The notes beneath the pieces are model-generated. The model did not search any database and was not told the origin of the DNA. It saw nothing but the letters and a program-made list of their open reading frames with translations. Made by a program: the position numbers and the translations under genes. Shown in pieces: positions 16,885 through 24,303 of a DNA stretch of 64,000 nucleotides (positions are counted from its first letter, which is position 1; each line of letters opens with the position of its first letter). The DNA is from an uncultured Coriobacteriaceae bacterium (GTDB lineage: Bacteria > Actinomycetota > Coriobacteriia > Coriobacteriales > Coriobacteriaceae), in the NCBI GenBank assembly GCA_944322305.1, contig CALUOP010000002.1:248001-312000 (forward strand). Reading direction: 5' to 3'.

Positions 16885-17379
16885 ATGAGACATTACAAGA
16901 AGAAGGGTATGAAGCTCGGCACGGACTCCGCGCATACCCGTGCGATGAAGAAGAGCCTGGTGCAGGCGCTCTTCACCAACGATCGCATCAAGACCACCGA
17001 GACCCGCGCCAAGGCCATTCGCCCGGATGTTGACCGCATCATCACCTGGGCCAAGCGCGGCGACATCCACTCCCGCCGTCTGGCCATCGCCAAGCTCGGC
17101 GACAAGGAGCTGGTGCGCGAGGTCTTCGAGAAGGTTGCCCAGGGCATGTGGGCTGACCGCAACGGCGGCTACACCCGCATCATGAAGCTCGGCAACCGCA
17201 AGGGCGACAACGCGCCGATCGTCATCATCGAGCTCGTGACCGAGCCGGTCGCCAAGAAGGCGCCCAAGGTCGAGCCGGTGAAGAAGGCTGACAAGGTCGA
17301 GCCCGTCAAGGAGGAGAAGGCCGAGGAGGCTGCTCCCGAGGTCGAGACCGAGGCCGCCGAGGAGACCACCGAGGCGTAA
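16885..17379 (+). CDS. rplQ: 50S ribosomal protein L17 with acidic/Lys-rich tail
   Basis: 164 residues. The first 115 are normal L17 (Y-K-K-K-G-M-K-L-G-T-D-S-A-H-T-R-A-M-K, then D-K-E-L-V-R-E-V-F, G-G-Y-T-R-I). The remaining 45 or so form a low-complexity tail with repeats of K-V-E-P-V-K and a Glu/Ala/Thr-rich end, as in several actinobacterial L17 proteins. L17 lies at the base of the tunnel exit. It is the last gene of the operon. Confidence 0.97.
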   Translation: MRHYKKKGMKLGTDSAHTRAMKKSLVQALFTNDRIKTTETRAKAIRPDVDRIITWAKRGDIHSRRLAIAKLGDKELVREVFEKVAQGMWADRNGGYTRIMKLGNRKGDNAPIVIIELVTEPVAKKAPKVEPVKKADKVEPVKEEKAEEAAPEVETEAAEETTEA

Positions 17380-17412
17380 GGCTTCGCGGCTTGAGCGTTA
17401 ACAGGGTACACG

Positions 17413-17441
17413 AGAAGGGGCTGCTCCGCGGCCCCTTCTTC
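17413..17441 (+). terminator. Terminator of the rpoA-rplQ operon
   Basis: GAAGGGGC (17414-17421) pairs with GCCCCTTC (17431-17438) around a 9-base loop, followed by a short T-containing stretch. It lies 34 bases after the rplQ stop. Confidence 0.75.
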
Positions 17442-17486
17442 GTATCCCGGACGGGAAAGGCGGCTTTGCGTACTTTCGGTACGCTA

Positions 17487-17554
17487 GGCCACCGGACGAT
17501 AAGAACCTGGACTTTGCCCGTTATCAAAATCCAGATCCTTATCGTCCGGTGGCC
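17487..17554. repeat. Palindrome P2, same plan as P1, CCCGTTAT loop
   Basis: Outer stem 17487-17503 with 17538-17554 (17 bp), internal loop AAC x ATC, inner 10-base stem CTGGACTTTG/CAAAATCCAG (one mismatch), loop CCCGTTAT at 17517-17524. It is unlike P1 in most stem positions but shares the loop, the internal-loop position and the stem lengths. A minor hairpin GCGTAC/GTACGC lies just before it (17468-17484). Confidence 0.85.
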
Positions 17555-17674
17555 TTCGGGTTGAGGCTTGTTACGCGGAGCTATGCCCGGGCGGAGGGCG
17601 AAGAAGGGGGCGCAGACCCTTCTCGTGGTTGGAATCATTTTGTTTGCGGTGCACTGTTCTCGTTTAATGCGAGA

Positions 17675-17742
17675 GGGCCAAAGACGATGCGGTTCCGAAA
17701 TCCGATATCGGGCGGATTTCGGGCTCGCATCGTCTTTGGCCC
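17675..17742. repeat. Palindrome P3, same plan, loop ATATCGGG (inverted orientation)
   Basis: Outer stem 17675-17691 with 17726-17742 (17 bp), 3x3 internal loop GTT x GCT, inner stem CCGAAATCCG/CGGATTTCGG (10 bp, perfect), and loop ATATCGGG at 17705-17712. The loop is the exact reverse complement of the P1 loop, so P3 reads in the opposite direction. On its minus strand the 3' side of the internal loop is AAC as in P1. It lies 34 bases upstream of the ECF ATPase gene. Confidence 0.85.
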
Positions 17743-17775
17743 GGCGGAGGAGATATACGTCGAGGGGAGGGGCTT

Positions 17776-19416
17776 GTGCTGGTTGTGGATAACGTCTCGT
17801 ACCGTTACGGGGATGGGGCCGAGGGCCTTGCGCTGCGCGGGGTGTCGCTTTCGGTGGCGCCCGGGGAGTGCGTGGCGCTTATCGGGCCCAACGGATCGGG
17901 CAAGTCCACCCTGGCGGGCCTTCTCAACGGCATGAAACGCCCTTGTGAGGGCACGGTGGAGGTGGACGGCCTTACCACGTGTGACAAGGCCTCTGCGCGC
18001 CGTGTGCGGGCGCTTGTGGGCGTGGTGCGGCAGGATCCGGCGTGCCAGCTGGTGGCGACCATCGTGGCAGACGACGTGGCCTTTGGGCCGCGCAACCTCG
18101 ACCTTGCCGAGGACGAGGTGAGGGCGCGGGTGGCCCGCGCGCTTGAGCAGGCGGGCATCGCCGATCTGGCGCAGGCCGAGACAAGTGCGCTTTCCGGCGG
18201 TCAGCAGCAGCGCGTGGCGCTGGCAGGCGTGCTTGCCATGGAGCCGTGCTACCTGGTGCTCGACGAGGCTACGGCCATGCTCGACAGCGCGGCGCGGCGT
18301 TCGTTCCGCGCGCTCGTGCGCACGCTTGCGCGCGAGAAGGGCTTGGGCGTCGTGATGGTGACGCACGATGCGCTGGAGGCGCTGGCAGCCGACCGCGTTG
18401 CAGTGCTCGAAGACGGGCAGGTGCGCTGGGAGGGTGCGCCGGCCGCGCTGGCGGCCGAGGCCTCCGCCCTGCTCGAGAAGACCTTGCGTCTGGATCGGTA
18501 CGCGCGCGCGGTGGTGAAGGCGCTGCGCGCCGGCTACGACGCCGCAGACGGCCTTGAGCCAGAGGACGTAGCGGCGTGGTGCGCGGGTACCGAGGCAGGT
18601 CGCCGCGTTGCCCGGGCGGTTGCGGGCTTGGCGCAGCGGGGGAGCGCTTCTCAGCCGCCGCACCCGGGACGCGCGGCTCTTGGCATGGAGGACGTGTCGT
18701 TCTCGTACGGGGAGCAGGCGGTGCTCAACGGCTGCACGCTCTCGCTCGGCGCAGGGGAGCGCGTGCTGGTGGCGGGCGTGTCGGGGGCCGGTAAGTCCAC
18801 GCTGTCGCTTCTGCTGGCGGGGCTCGAGGAGCCGGACGCCGGCTGTGTGCGCCTGCACGGCAAGGCGCCGCGTGCAGGCGAGGTGGGCATGGTGTTCCAG
18901 CGGCCGGAGAGCCAGCTCTTTATGGACACCGTGCGCGACGACGTTGCCTTTGGGCCGCGCAACCTCGGCCTTGCCGAGGAAGAGGTTGCGCGCCGCGTGG
19001 AGCGAGCCTGCGAGGAGCTGGGGCTTGACGCGGCGCTGTTGGAGCGCCACCCGGCAACGCTGTCGGGCGGGCAGGCGCGCCGCGCGGCGCTTGCCGGGAT
19101 CGCGGCGATGGAGCCGCGCGCCTACGTGCTGGACGAGCCCACGGCCGGGCTCGACGTGGCGGGGCGCCGCTTTCTGCATGCGCTCGTGGGGCGCCTTGCG
19201 CAGGCGGGCGCGCCGGTGGCGGTGATGAGCCACGATTTGGAGGAGTGGGCGGACGAGGTTGACGCCGTGGTGCTGCTCGGCGCCGGCCGCGTTGCCCGCG
19301 TGGGCGCGCCCGGCGCGCTCGCGGCGCACCCGGAGACCTTCGAGGCCGTGGGTCTCGAGCCGCCGGAGATCGCGCGGTTTGCGCGGGCGTGCGCCGAGAG
19401 GGGGTGCGCGCTGTGA
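17776..19416 (+). CDS. Energy-coupling factor transporter ATPase, fused EcfA-EcfA'
   Basis: 546 residues with two complete ABC ATPase domains in one chain. First half: Walker A G-P-N-G-S-G-K-S-T, signature L-S-G-G-Q-Q-Q-R, Walker B Y-L-V-L-D-E-A-T. Second half: G-V-S-G-A-G-K-S-T, L-S-G-G-Q-A-R-R, Y-V-L-D-E-P-T. Together they replace the separate EcfA1 and EcfA2 subunits that power vitamin or metal uptake through exchangeable S components. The start GTG 17776 follows GGAGGGGC. The ecfA-ecfT-truA order behind rplQ is the common place for the shared ECF module. No S component is nearby. Confidence 0.93.
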   Translation: MLVVDNVSYRYGDGAEGLALRGVSLSVAPGECVALIGPNGSGKSTLAGLLNGMKRPCEGTVEVDGLTTCDKASARRVRALVGVVRQDPACQLVATIVADDVAFGPRNLDLAEDEVRARVARALEQAGIADLAQAETSALSGGQQQRVALAGVLAMEPCYLVLDEATAMLDSAARRSFRALVRTLAREKGLGVVMVTHDALEALAADRVAVLEDGQVRWEGAPAALAAEASALLEKTLRLDRYARAVVKALRAGYDAADGLEPEDVAAWCAGTEAGRRVARAVAGLAQRGSASQPPHPGRAALGMEDVSFSYGEQAVLNGCTLSLGAGERVLVAGVSGAGKSTLSLLLAGLEEPDAGCVRLHGKAPRAGEVGMVFQRPESQLFMDTVRDDVAFGPRNLGLAEEEVARRVERACEELGLDAALLERHPATLSGGQARRAALAGIAAMEPRAYVLDEPTAGLDVAGRRFLHALVGRLAQAGAPVAVMSHDLEEWADEVDAVVLLGAGRVARVGAPGALAAHPETFEAVGLEPPEIARFARACAERGCAL

Positions 19417-20210
19417 GGATGGCGTTGCCGCTGGGGAGCTACACCGGCGCCGATACGCCGGCTGCCCAGGTAGACGCGCGTGTGAAGCTCGCGCTGCTCG
19501 TGATGCTCACCGCGCTGGCGTTTTTGGTCCCGCCGGCGGGCTTGGCGGCGCTGGCGCTGCTGCTTGCGGCGGCGGCGCGCGCGGCCCGGATGCCGGCAGC
19601 GCGCGTGCTCGCGGGCCTCAAGCCCGTGGCGGTGATTCTCGTCTTTACGCTGGCGGCCAACGCGCTCAGGCTCGACGGCAGCGGCGCGGTGGCGCTGGCA
19701 GGGCCGGTGGGCGTGAGCCCGGAGGGCGCGGCCCGCGGCGCGGCGGCCGTGGTGCGGATCTGCTTGCTCGTGGGCTTTGCGCTCACGGTTTCCGCCTCCA
19801 CCACCTCCACCGAGCTTGCCGGCGCCTGCACGGCGCTTCTCGCCCCGCTGGGGCGCTTGGGCGTGCCGGTGGGCGACGTGGGCGTGACGCTTTCGCTTGC
19901 GCTGCGCTTCGTGCCGCTGGTGGCCGAGGAGCTCGACCGCATCCGCCTGGCGCAGCGCTCGCGCGGGGTGCGCTTTGACGAGGGGGGCGTGATCGCGCGC
20001 GTGCGGGCGTGGGCGTCGGTGGTGACGCCGCTGGCCGTGGGGCTGTTCCGCCGCGCCGACGCGCTTTCCGAGGCTATGGAGGCGCGCTGCTACGAGGGCG
20101 GCTCGCGCCGGGTGCCCCCGCAGCGCCCGTTGGGGAAACGAGATGTGGTTCTTTTGGTGGCAGGGGCGGCGCTTCTCGCCCTCGGTATCATAGGGGCCCT
20201 TGCCGGGTAA
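19413..20210 (+). CDS. ecfT: Energy-coupling factor transporter transmembrane protein EcfT
   Basis: 265 residues, start GTG 19413 overlapping the ATPase stop by 4 bases (GTGA). Contains D-A-R-V-K-L near the start, several hydrophobic helices, and the two coupling motifs in the cytoplasmic region: R-S-R-G-V-R-F and E-A-M-E-A-R-C-Y, variants of the Ala-Arg-Gly boxes that touch the ATPases. It forms the membrane scaffold of the ECF module with the fused ATPase upstream. Confidence 0.9.
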   Translation: MRMALPLGSYTGADTPAAQVDARVKLALLVMLTALAFLVPPAGLAALALLLAAAARAARMPAARVLAGLKPVAVILVFTLAANALRLDGSGAVALAGPVGVSPEGAARGAAAVVRICLLVGFALTVSASTTSTELAGACTALLAPLGRLGVPVGDVGVTLSLALRFVPLVAEELDRIRLAQRSRGVRFDEGGVIARVRAWASVVTPLAVGLFRRADALSEAMEARCYEGGSRRVPPQRPLGKRDVVLLVAGAALLALGIIGALAG

Positions 20211-20267
20211 GCGTGTGACGCCCGCAACGAGAGGCGGCGTCGCCGCCGGGTAAAGGAGAGATGAGCC

Positions 20268-21113
20268 GTGCAGGAACGAATCGACGCCGCCGCGTCGGGC
20301 CCGTGGCCCGAGCGCGAGCTTCTCGACGCCACGATGGTGCTCAAGGTTGCCTACGACGGGGCCCCGTTCGCGGGCTTTGCCGAGCAGCCGGGCATCCCCA
20401 CGGTGGCCGGCGAGCTGCGCCGTGCGCTCGAGACGCTGCTGCGGCGCCCGGTTGAGATCACCTGCGCGGGGCGCACGGACGCCGGCGTGCACGCCCAGGC
20501 CCAGTACGTGAGCATCCCGGTAACCGCCGAGGAGCTCGCCATGCCGCGCCGCCGCCTGGTGCGCGGGCTCACCGCCCTGCTGCCCGACGAGGTGGCCCTG
20601 CGCGAGGCCTATCGCGCCGAGCGGGGCTTCTCGGCCCGCTTCGACGCGCGCTCGCGCTCGTACCGCTACCGCATCGTCACCGGCGACCTGCGCCCGCTTC
20701 TGCTGCGCGGCTACGCATGGTGGCAGCGCGGCGCGCTTAACGTGGACGCCATGGAGGAGGCGGCGCAGGCGCTTGTGGGCGAGCAGGACTTCAAGAGCTT
20801 CTGCAAGGCGTCCTCGGCGGTGGGCAAGCCCACGTGCCGCAACGTGATCTCGGTGGGCTTTGCGCACGAGGATGCGCTGGGCGAGAGGTGCCTGGCCTTC
20901 GACATCACGGGATCCTCGTTTCTGCACTCCATGGTGCGCACTGTCGTGGGGAGCCTGGTGGAAGTGGGCCGGGGGCACCGCGACCCGGCGTGGATAGCCG
21001 AGGTCTTGGCGGCGCGCGACCGCCGCGCGGCGGGCTCGTGCGCGCCGGCGCGCGGACTCATGTTCATGGCGGTTGACTATGCGGCGGGCTCGCTGAGCCC
21101 GTGGGAGGACTGA
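20268..21113 (+). CDS. truA: tRNA pseudouridine(38-40) synthase TruA
   Basis: 281 residues from GTG 20268 (AAAGGAGAG upstream). The catalytic Asp lies in C-A-G-R-T-D-A-G-V-H-A. Other TruA blocks: Y-D-G-A-P-F-A-G-F, R-F-D-A-R-S-R-S-Y-R-Y and S-F-L-H-x-M-V-R-x-x-V-G. Modifies the anticodon stem-loop. The first 20 residues or so precede the usual family start (V-L-K-V-A-Y-D-G), so an ATG at 20334 is an alternative. Confidence 0.93.
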   Translation: MQERIDAAASGPWPERELLDATMVLKVAYDGAPFAGFAEQPGIPTVAGELRRALETLLRRPVEITCAGRTDAGVHAQAQYVSIPVTAEELAMPRRRLVRGLTALLPDEVALREAYRAERGFSARFDARSRSYRYRIVTGDLRPLLLRGYAWWQRGALNVDAMEEAAQALVGEQDFKSFCKASSAVGKPTCRNVISVGFAHEDALGERCLAFDITGSSFLHSMVRTVVGSLVEVGRGHRDPAWIAEVLAARDRRAAGSCAPARGLMFMAVDYAAGSLSPWED

Positions 21114-21121
21114 CGCAGGCG

Positions 21122-21976
21122 ATGGAGCTTTTGACGCACGTGCTCGAGCACGCGTTTGAGGACACGGTGCACCTGGTGCCGTTTCTGTTCGTAACGTATC
21201 TGGCTATGGAGTTTCTGGAGCATCGCGCGGGCGGCGCCCTCGAGCGCTTCATGGCGCGCCGCGGCCGGGCGGGGGCGCTGGTGGGCGCGGTTGCCGGCGT
21301 GGTGCCGCAATGCGGCTTCTCCGCCGCGGCGGCCACCCTGTACGCCGCGCGCGTGATCACGCTCGGCACGCTGGTGGCGGTGTTTCTCTCCACCTCCGAC
21401 GAGCTTCTGCCCATCTTCATCGCCGAGCAGGTGCCGGCGCCGCAGATCGCCGCGATCCTCGGCCTCAAGGTGCTGGCGGCGGCGGTGAGCGGGCTTGTTC
21501 TGGACGCTGTGCTGCACGCGCGCCACCTGGAGGGCGACGAGCGCGAGCACATCCACGACCTCTGCGAGCAGGAGCACTGCGACTGCGGGCACGAGTCGAT
21601 GCTGCTCTCGGCGTTGAAGCACACCGTGATGGTGACGGTGTTCATCTTCCTCATCACCTGCGTGCTCGACGGCGCCATGGAGCTGGTGGGCGAGGACGTT
21701 ATCGCCGGCTTCTTGGCCGGCAACCCGGCGCTGTCGGTCTTTGCCTCGGCGCTCGTGGGGCTTATCCCCAACTGCGCGGCGTCGGTGCTTATCAGCCAGC
21801 TGTACCTGGCCGGCGCCCTAGGGTTCCCAGCCATGATGAGCGGGCTTCTGGTTTCGGCGGGCGTGGGGTACCTGGTGCTGTACCGCACCAACCTGCATCC
21901 GCGCGAGAACCTCGTCGTGGTGGGCCTCATATGGCTGATCGGCGTGGCGTGGGGCTTGCTGTTCTCGCTGCTGTAG
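21122..21976 (+). CDS. ArsP_2-type putative metal(loid) efflux permease
   Basis: About 284 residues. Two related membrane halves, each with a Pro/Cys motif: V-V-P-Q-C-G-F-S-A-A in the first and L-I-P-N-C-A-A-S in the second. They are separated by a cytoplasmic His/Cys-rich segment (H-D-L-C-E-Q-E-H-C-D-C-G-H). This pattern fits the ten-helix putative arsenic or heavy-metal exporter family (ArsP_2). The ATG at 21122 matches the family start; an upstream in-frame GTG at 21101 overlaps truA. The ion transported is unknown. Confidence 0.75.
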   Translation: MELLTHVLEHAFEDTVHLVPFLFVTYLAMEFLEHRAGGALERFMARRGRAGALVGAVAGVVPQCGFSAAAATLYAARVITLGTLVAVFLSTSDELLPIFIAEQVPAPQIAAILGLKVLAAAVSGLVLDAVLHARHLEGDEREHIHDLCEQEHCDCGHESMLLSALKHTVMVTVFIFLITCVLDGAMELVGEDVIAGFLAGNPALSVFASALVGLIPNCAASVLISQLYLAGALGFPAMMSGLLVSAGVGYLVLYRTNLHPRENLVVVGLIWLIGVAWGLLFSLL

Positions 21977-22134
21977 GGAGCGCGGGCAGGGGCGCGCGGG
22001 TTGTGCGCCGGGTGCGTGCCGCAACAGGTTTGTGCTAGGTTCTTTCCGGCACGGTTCTTCCACGGGGGCTACACCAAACCCGCGCGCGGGGGTGCTACCA
22101 TCAGGGCATCCGTAACGAACGCGAGAGGTGTTCC

Positions 22135-23247
22135 GTGGCCCGTTTGACCCCCCGACAGCCGGATATCACCGTCGTCATGGCGGCGCGCGACGCCGAGGCC
22201 CATGTGGCCCGCGCGTTGGAGAGCGTGCTCAACCAGAGCTTGGAGACCATCGAGCTCGTGGTGGCGGTGTGGGGCTCCTCCGACCGCACGGCCGACGTCT
22301 GCGCACGCACCGCTGAGCGCGACATCCGCGTGGAGGTGCTTGAGGACGCCGGGGCAACCAGGCTCGAGGCCTGGGCGCGCGGCGTGGCGGCGGCGCGCGG
22401 ATCCTACGTGCTGTTTGCCGATGCCGAGGACTGGCTCATGCCCGGCGTGCTGGAGCAGCTGCACATCCAGGCGCTGAACCGCAACGCCGACCTTCTGTTC
22501 TGCGGCCTTTCGGCCGAGGTGGCGGGCGGCAACGCGGACACCCCTGCCGAGGACCGCTATGTGTCGGGCATGCGCGCGGTGCGCGCCGCAGAGGCCCGCA
22601 CGCAGGCGTGGCGCCTGGTGACGGCGGGTCTTCTGTGGGGCGCCGAGGCGCACCTGGTGCGCCGCGCCACGGCGTTGGCGGCCCTCGGGGCGCTCGCGGA
22701 CGCCTCTGACGAGGAGGGCGGCGGCTCGGCGCCGTGCACGGAGGTTGCCCTGCTGGTGCGCTGCCTCGAGCGCGCCGAGCGGGTGGGCGCCTTTGAGTTC
22801 GCCCAGTACAAGCTCACGGTGCGCGGGCGCGCCAACCGGTTCTTCTCGGTTGCCGAGAACGGCGCCCAGGCCGCGCGCTGCGCGGTGCGCGTCCGTACAA
22901 GCGCCGTCGAGACGCTCTGGGACGCGTTCAAGCGCTGGGGGATAGCCGAGGAGCCCGCAGCCGCCGACGCGCTGCAGCTGTGCTTCTTGCGCGCGCTCGT
23001 GGGCTGCGTGCAGGCGGTGTGCGACCGCTCCTGCTCCCTTTCCACCGAGGAGAAGCGCGCCAGTATCGCCATGATGGTTGAGTCGCCCGCCGCGCAGGGG
23101 ATCATGGGGGCCTTTGCCCCGCGCGACCTCATGCGCCGCTACGTTGCGCGTGCCGTTCTCAAAGGCGACGTGAACCTGTGCTACCTCGAGGGCTGCCTGA
23201 TGAGCGTGGTGGGCGCCGACCGGCTTTTCCCGCTGCAGTGCGCCTGA
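22135..23247 (+). CDS. Family 2 glycosyltransferase
   Basis: 370 residues from GTG 22135 (GAGAGG upstream). The N-terminal GT-A domain shows I-T-V-V-M-A-A-R-D-A-E-x-H-V-A-R-A-L-E-S-V-L-N-Q-S, then S-S-D-R-T-A-D and the metal-binding D-x-D equivalent F-A-D-A-E-D-W. The C-terminal 200 residues are less typical. It would transfer a sugar from an activated donor to a surface polymer or lipid. No other polysaccharide genes are adjacent, so the product is unknown. Confidence 0.85.
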   Translation: MARLTPRQPDITVVMAARDAEAHVARALESVLNQSLETIELVVAVWGSSDRTADVCARTAERDIRVEVLEDAGATRLEAWARGVAAARGSYVLFADAEDWLMPGVLEQLHIQALNRNADLLFCGLSAEVAGGNADTPAEDRYVSGMRAVRAAEARTQAWRLVTAGLLWGAEAHLVRRATALAALGALADASDEEGGGSAPCTEVALLVRCLERAERVGAFEFAQYKLTVRGRANRFFSVAENGAQAARCAVRVRTSAVETLWDAFKRWGIAEEPAAADALQLCFLRALVGCVQAVCDRSCSLSTEEKRASIAMMVESPAAQGIMGAFAPRDLMRRYVARAVLKGDVNLCYLEGCLMSVVGADRLFPLQCA

Positions 23248-23322
23248 GCGCGCCATGTCAGGCTGCGCCCCATATGCTGCGCGGTGGCGCGGGGCTATGC
23301 ATGTCTCGCACGACGTAGCGAC

Positions 23323-23348
23323 ATAACCTGCGTGCGTTATGCAATAAC
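23323..23348. promoter_or_regulatory. Palindromic ATAAC/GTTAT half-sites upstream of argR
   Basis: ATAAC (23323-23327), GTTAT (23336-23340) and ATAAC (23344-23348) form two overlapping dyads in the 288-base gap before argR. A further dyad AAATG-N8-CATT lies at about 23357-23374. The gap is more AT-rich than its surroundings. This could be the argR promoter/operator; it does not closely match the classical ARG box. Confidence 0.35.
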
Positions 23349-23535
23349 ACGAGAGAAATGTCTGTAAACATTCATTTTGAGCGCTGAGGGGCGCGGCTGT
23401 TTCGGTATGCTAGTAGCCCGTTGACGCCGGCACCGCGGAGGTTCCGGCGCTCTGCGGTGCCGGCGCCGCGCTGTGAGGCGTGCGCTCGGCGCCGCGCAAC
23501 CGTTTACGTGCCAAGCCAGGGTAGAGGCGGCCTGT

Positions 23536-23967
23536 ATGAAGAAACGCAGCAAGCGACAGGAAGCGATCCGCGAGATCGTGCGCACCAAAGATATCCGCAC
23601 CCAGCGGGCGCTGGTTGAGCAGCTCAAGGCCGACGGCTTTGACTGCACGCAGGCCACGGTGTCGCGCGACATTGCCGACATGGGGCTGCGCAAGCTCCCC
23701 GAGGGCGTGTACGTGCTCGCCGAGGACCTGCACCTGCAGCACATGGTGTCCCAGCTGGTGGTGGGCGTTTCTCGCGCCAACAACCTGGTGGTGGTGAAGA
23801 CCCAGCCGGGTACGGCGCAGGGCATCGCCGCTGCGGTTGACGGCGCCGAGCTGCCGCACATCACGGGCTCCATCGCCGGCGACGACACCATCTTGGTGAT
23901 CGCTCAGACGGACGAGGACGGCATGCATTTCGAAAGCCTGGTGAACAAGCTGCGCAACGTGCACTAG
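23536..23967 (+). CDS. argR: Arginine repressor ArgR
   Basis: 143 residues from ATG 23536. The N-terminal winged helix has R-Q-E-A-I-R-E-I-V-R, the recognition segment T-Q-A-T-V-S-R-D-I and L-R-K-L-P. The C-terminal domain has the arginine-binding hexamer motif P-G-T-A-Q-G-I-A-A-A-V-D and I-A-G-D-D-T-I-L-V-I. It represses arginine synthesis and activates catabolism in the presence of arginine. No arg gene is nearby, so it acts in trans. Confidence 0.95.
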   Translation: MKKRSKRQEAIREIVRTKDIRTQRALVEQLKADGFDCTQATVSRDIADMGLRKLPEGVYVLAEDLHLQHMVSQLVVGVSRANNLVVVKTQPGTAQGIAAAVDGAELPHITGSIAGDDTILVIAQTDEDGMHFESLVNKLRNVH

Positions 23968-24035
23968 CTGCGGCGCCCGGCTGTTGACCTTCGCGTTGTA
24001 TCGCTGAACGTACGTAAGGAAAGGGACGTTTCTCC

Positions 24036-24149
24036 ATGATCGCTGTTATCCACATCGCCCTGCTCTCGCTGCTGTTGCTGCTGCCCGTGGCGCTTATCGC
24101 CCTGCTGGCGTGGTACTTCGTGCGCCTGCGTCGCAGCAAGCGCTCGTAG
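24036..24149 (+). CDS. 37-residue single-pass membrane protein
   Basis: Starts at ATG 24036 with AAGGAAAGGG 11 bases upstream. The product is one hydrophobic helix (I-H-I-A-L-L-S-L-L-L-L-L-P-V-A-L then L-L-A-W-Y-F) followed by a basic tail (R-L-R-R-S-K-R-S), i.e. N-out/C-in by the positive-inside rule. Codon choice is GC-rich like its neighbours. Function unknown; it sits alone between argR and the convergent penicillin-binding protein gene. Confidence 0.6.
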   Translation: MIAVIHIALLSLLLLLPVALIALLAWYFVRLRRSKRS

Positions 24150-24161
24150 GGAAGCGGCGGC

Positions 24162-24218
24162 CGGGGGCGGGTGCGAATGACGGGCACAGTGTGTTCTGTC
24201 ATCCACACCCGTCCCCCG
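24162..24218 (+). terminator. Long hairpin after the small ORF
   Basis: CGGGGGCGGGTG (from 24162) pairs with CACCCGTCCCCCG (to 24218), and the stem continues inward through ATGAC/GTCAT and ACA/TGT. It lacks a strong T-tract. It may end the argR-side transcript. Confidence 0.5.
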
Positions 24219-24237
24219 CGGCAGACATAGCGCCATG

Positions 24238-24268
24238 AAAAAGAGGCGGACCCGCGGGTCCGCCTCTT
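24238..24268 (-). terminator. Terminator of the penicillin-binding protein gene
   Basis: A perfect 13-bp stem (24241-24253 with 24256-24268) is followed on the minus strand by TTTTT, 36 bases after the gene's stop. Confidence 0.88.
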
Positions 24269-24303
24269 GCTGTGTTGCGGTATGTTGCTGCGTGTGCCGG
24301 CCG

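Noticed and set aside
7271-17742. Insertion sequence or MITE responsible for the palindromes
   Set aside because: No transposase fragment, no recognisable target-site duplication, and the stems differ between copies, which is unlike a recently mobilised MITE.
17776-19416. Frameshift-free join of two ECF ATPase genes as an assembly error
   Set aside because: Both ABC halves are complete with an ordinary linker, and fused ECF ATPases are known. The reading frame and spacing to ecfT are natural.
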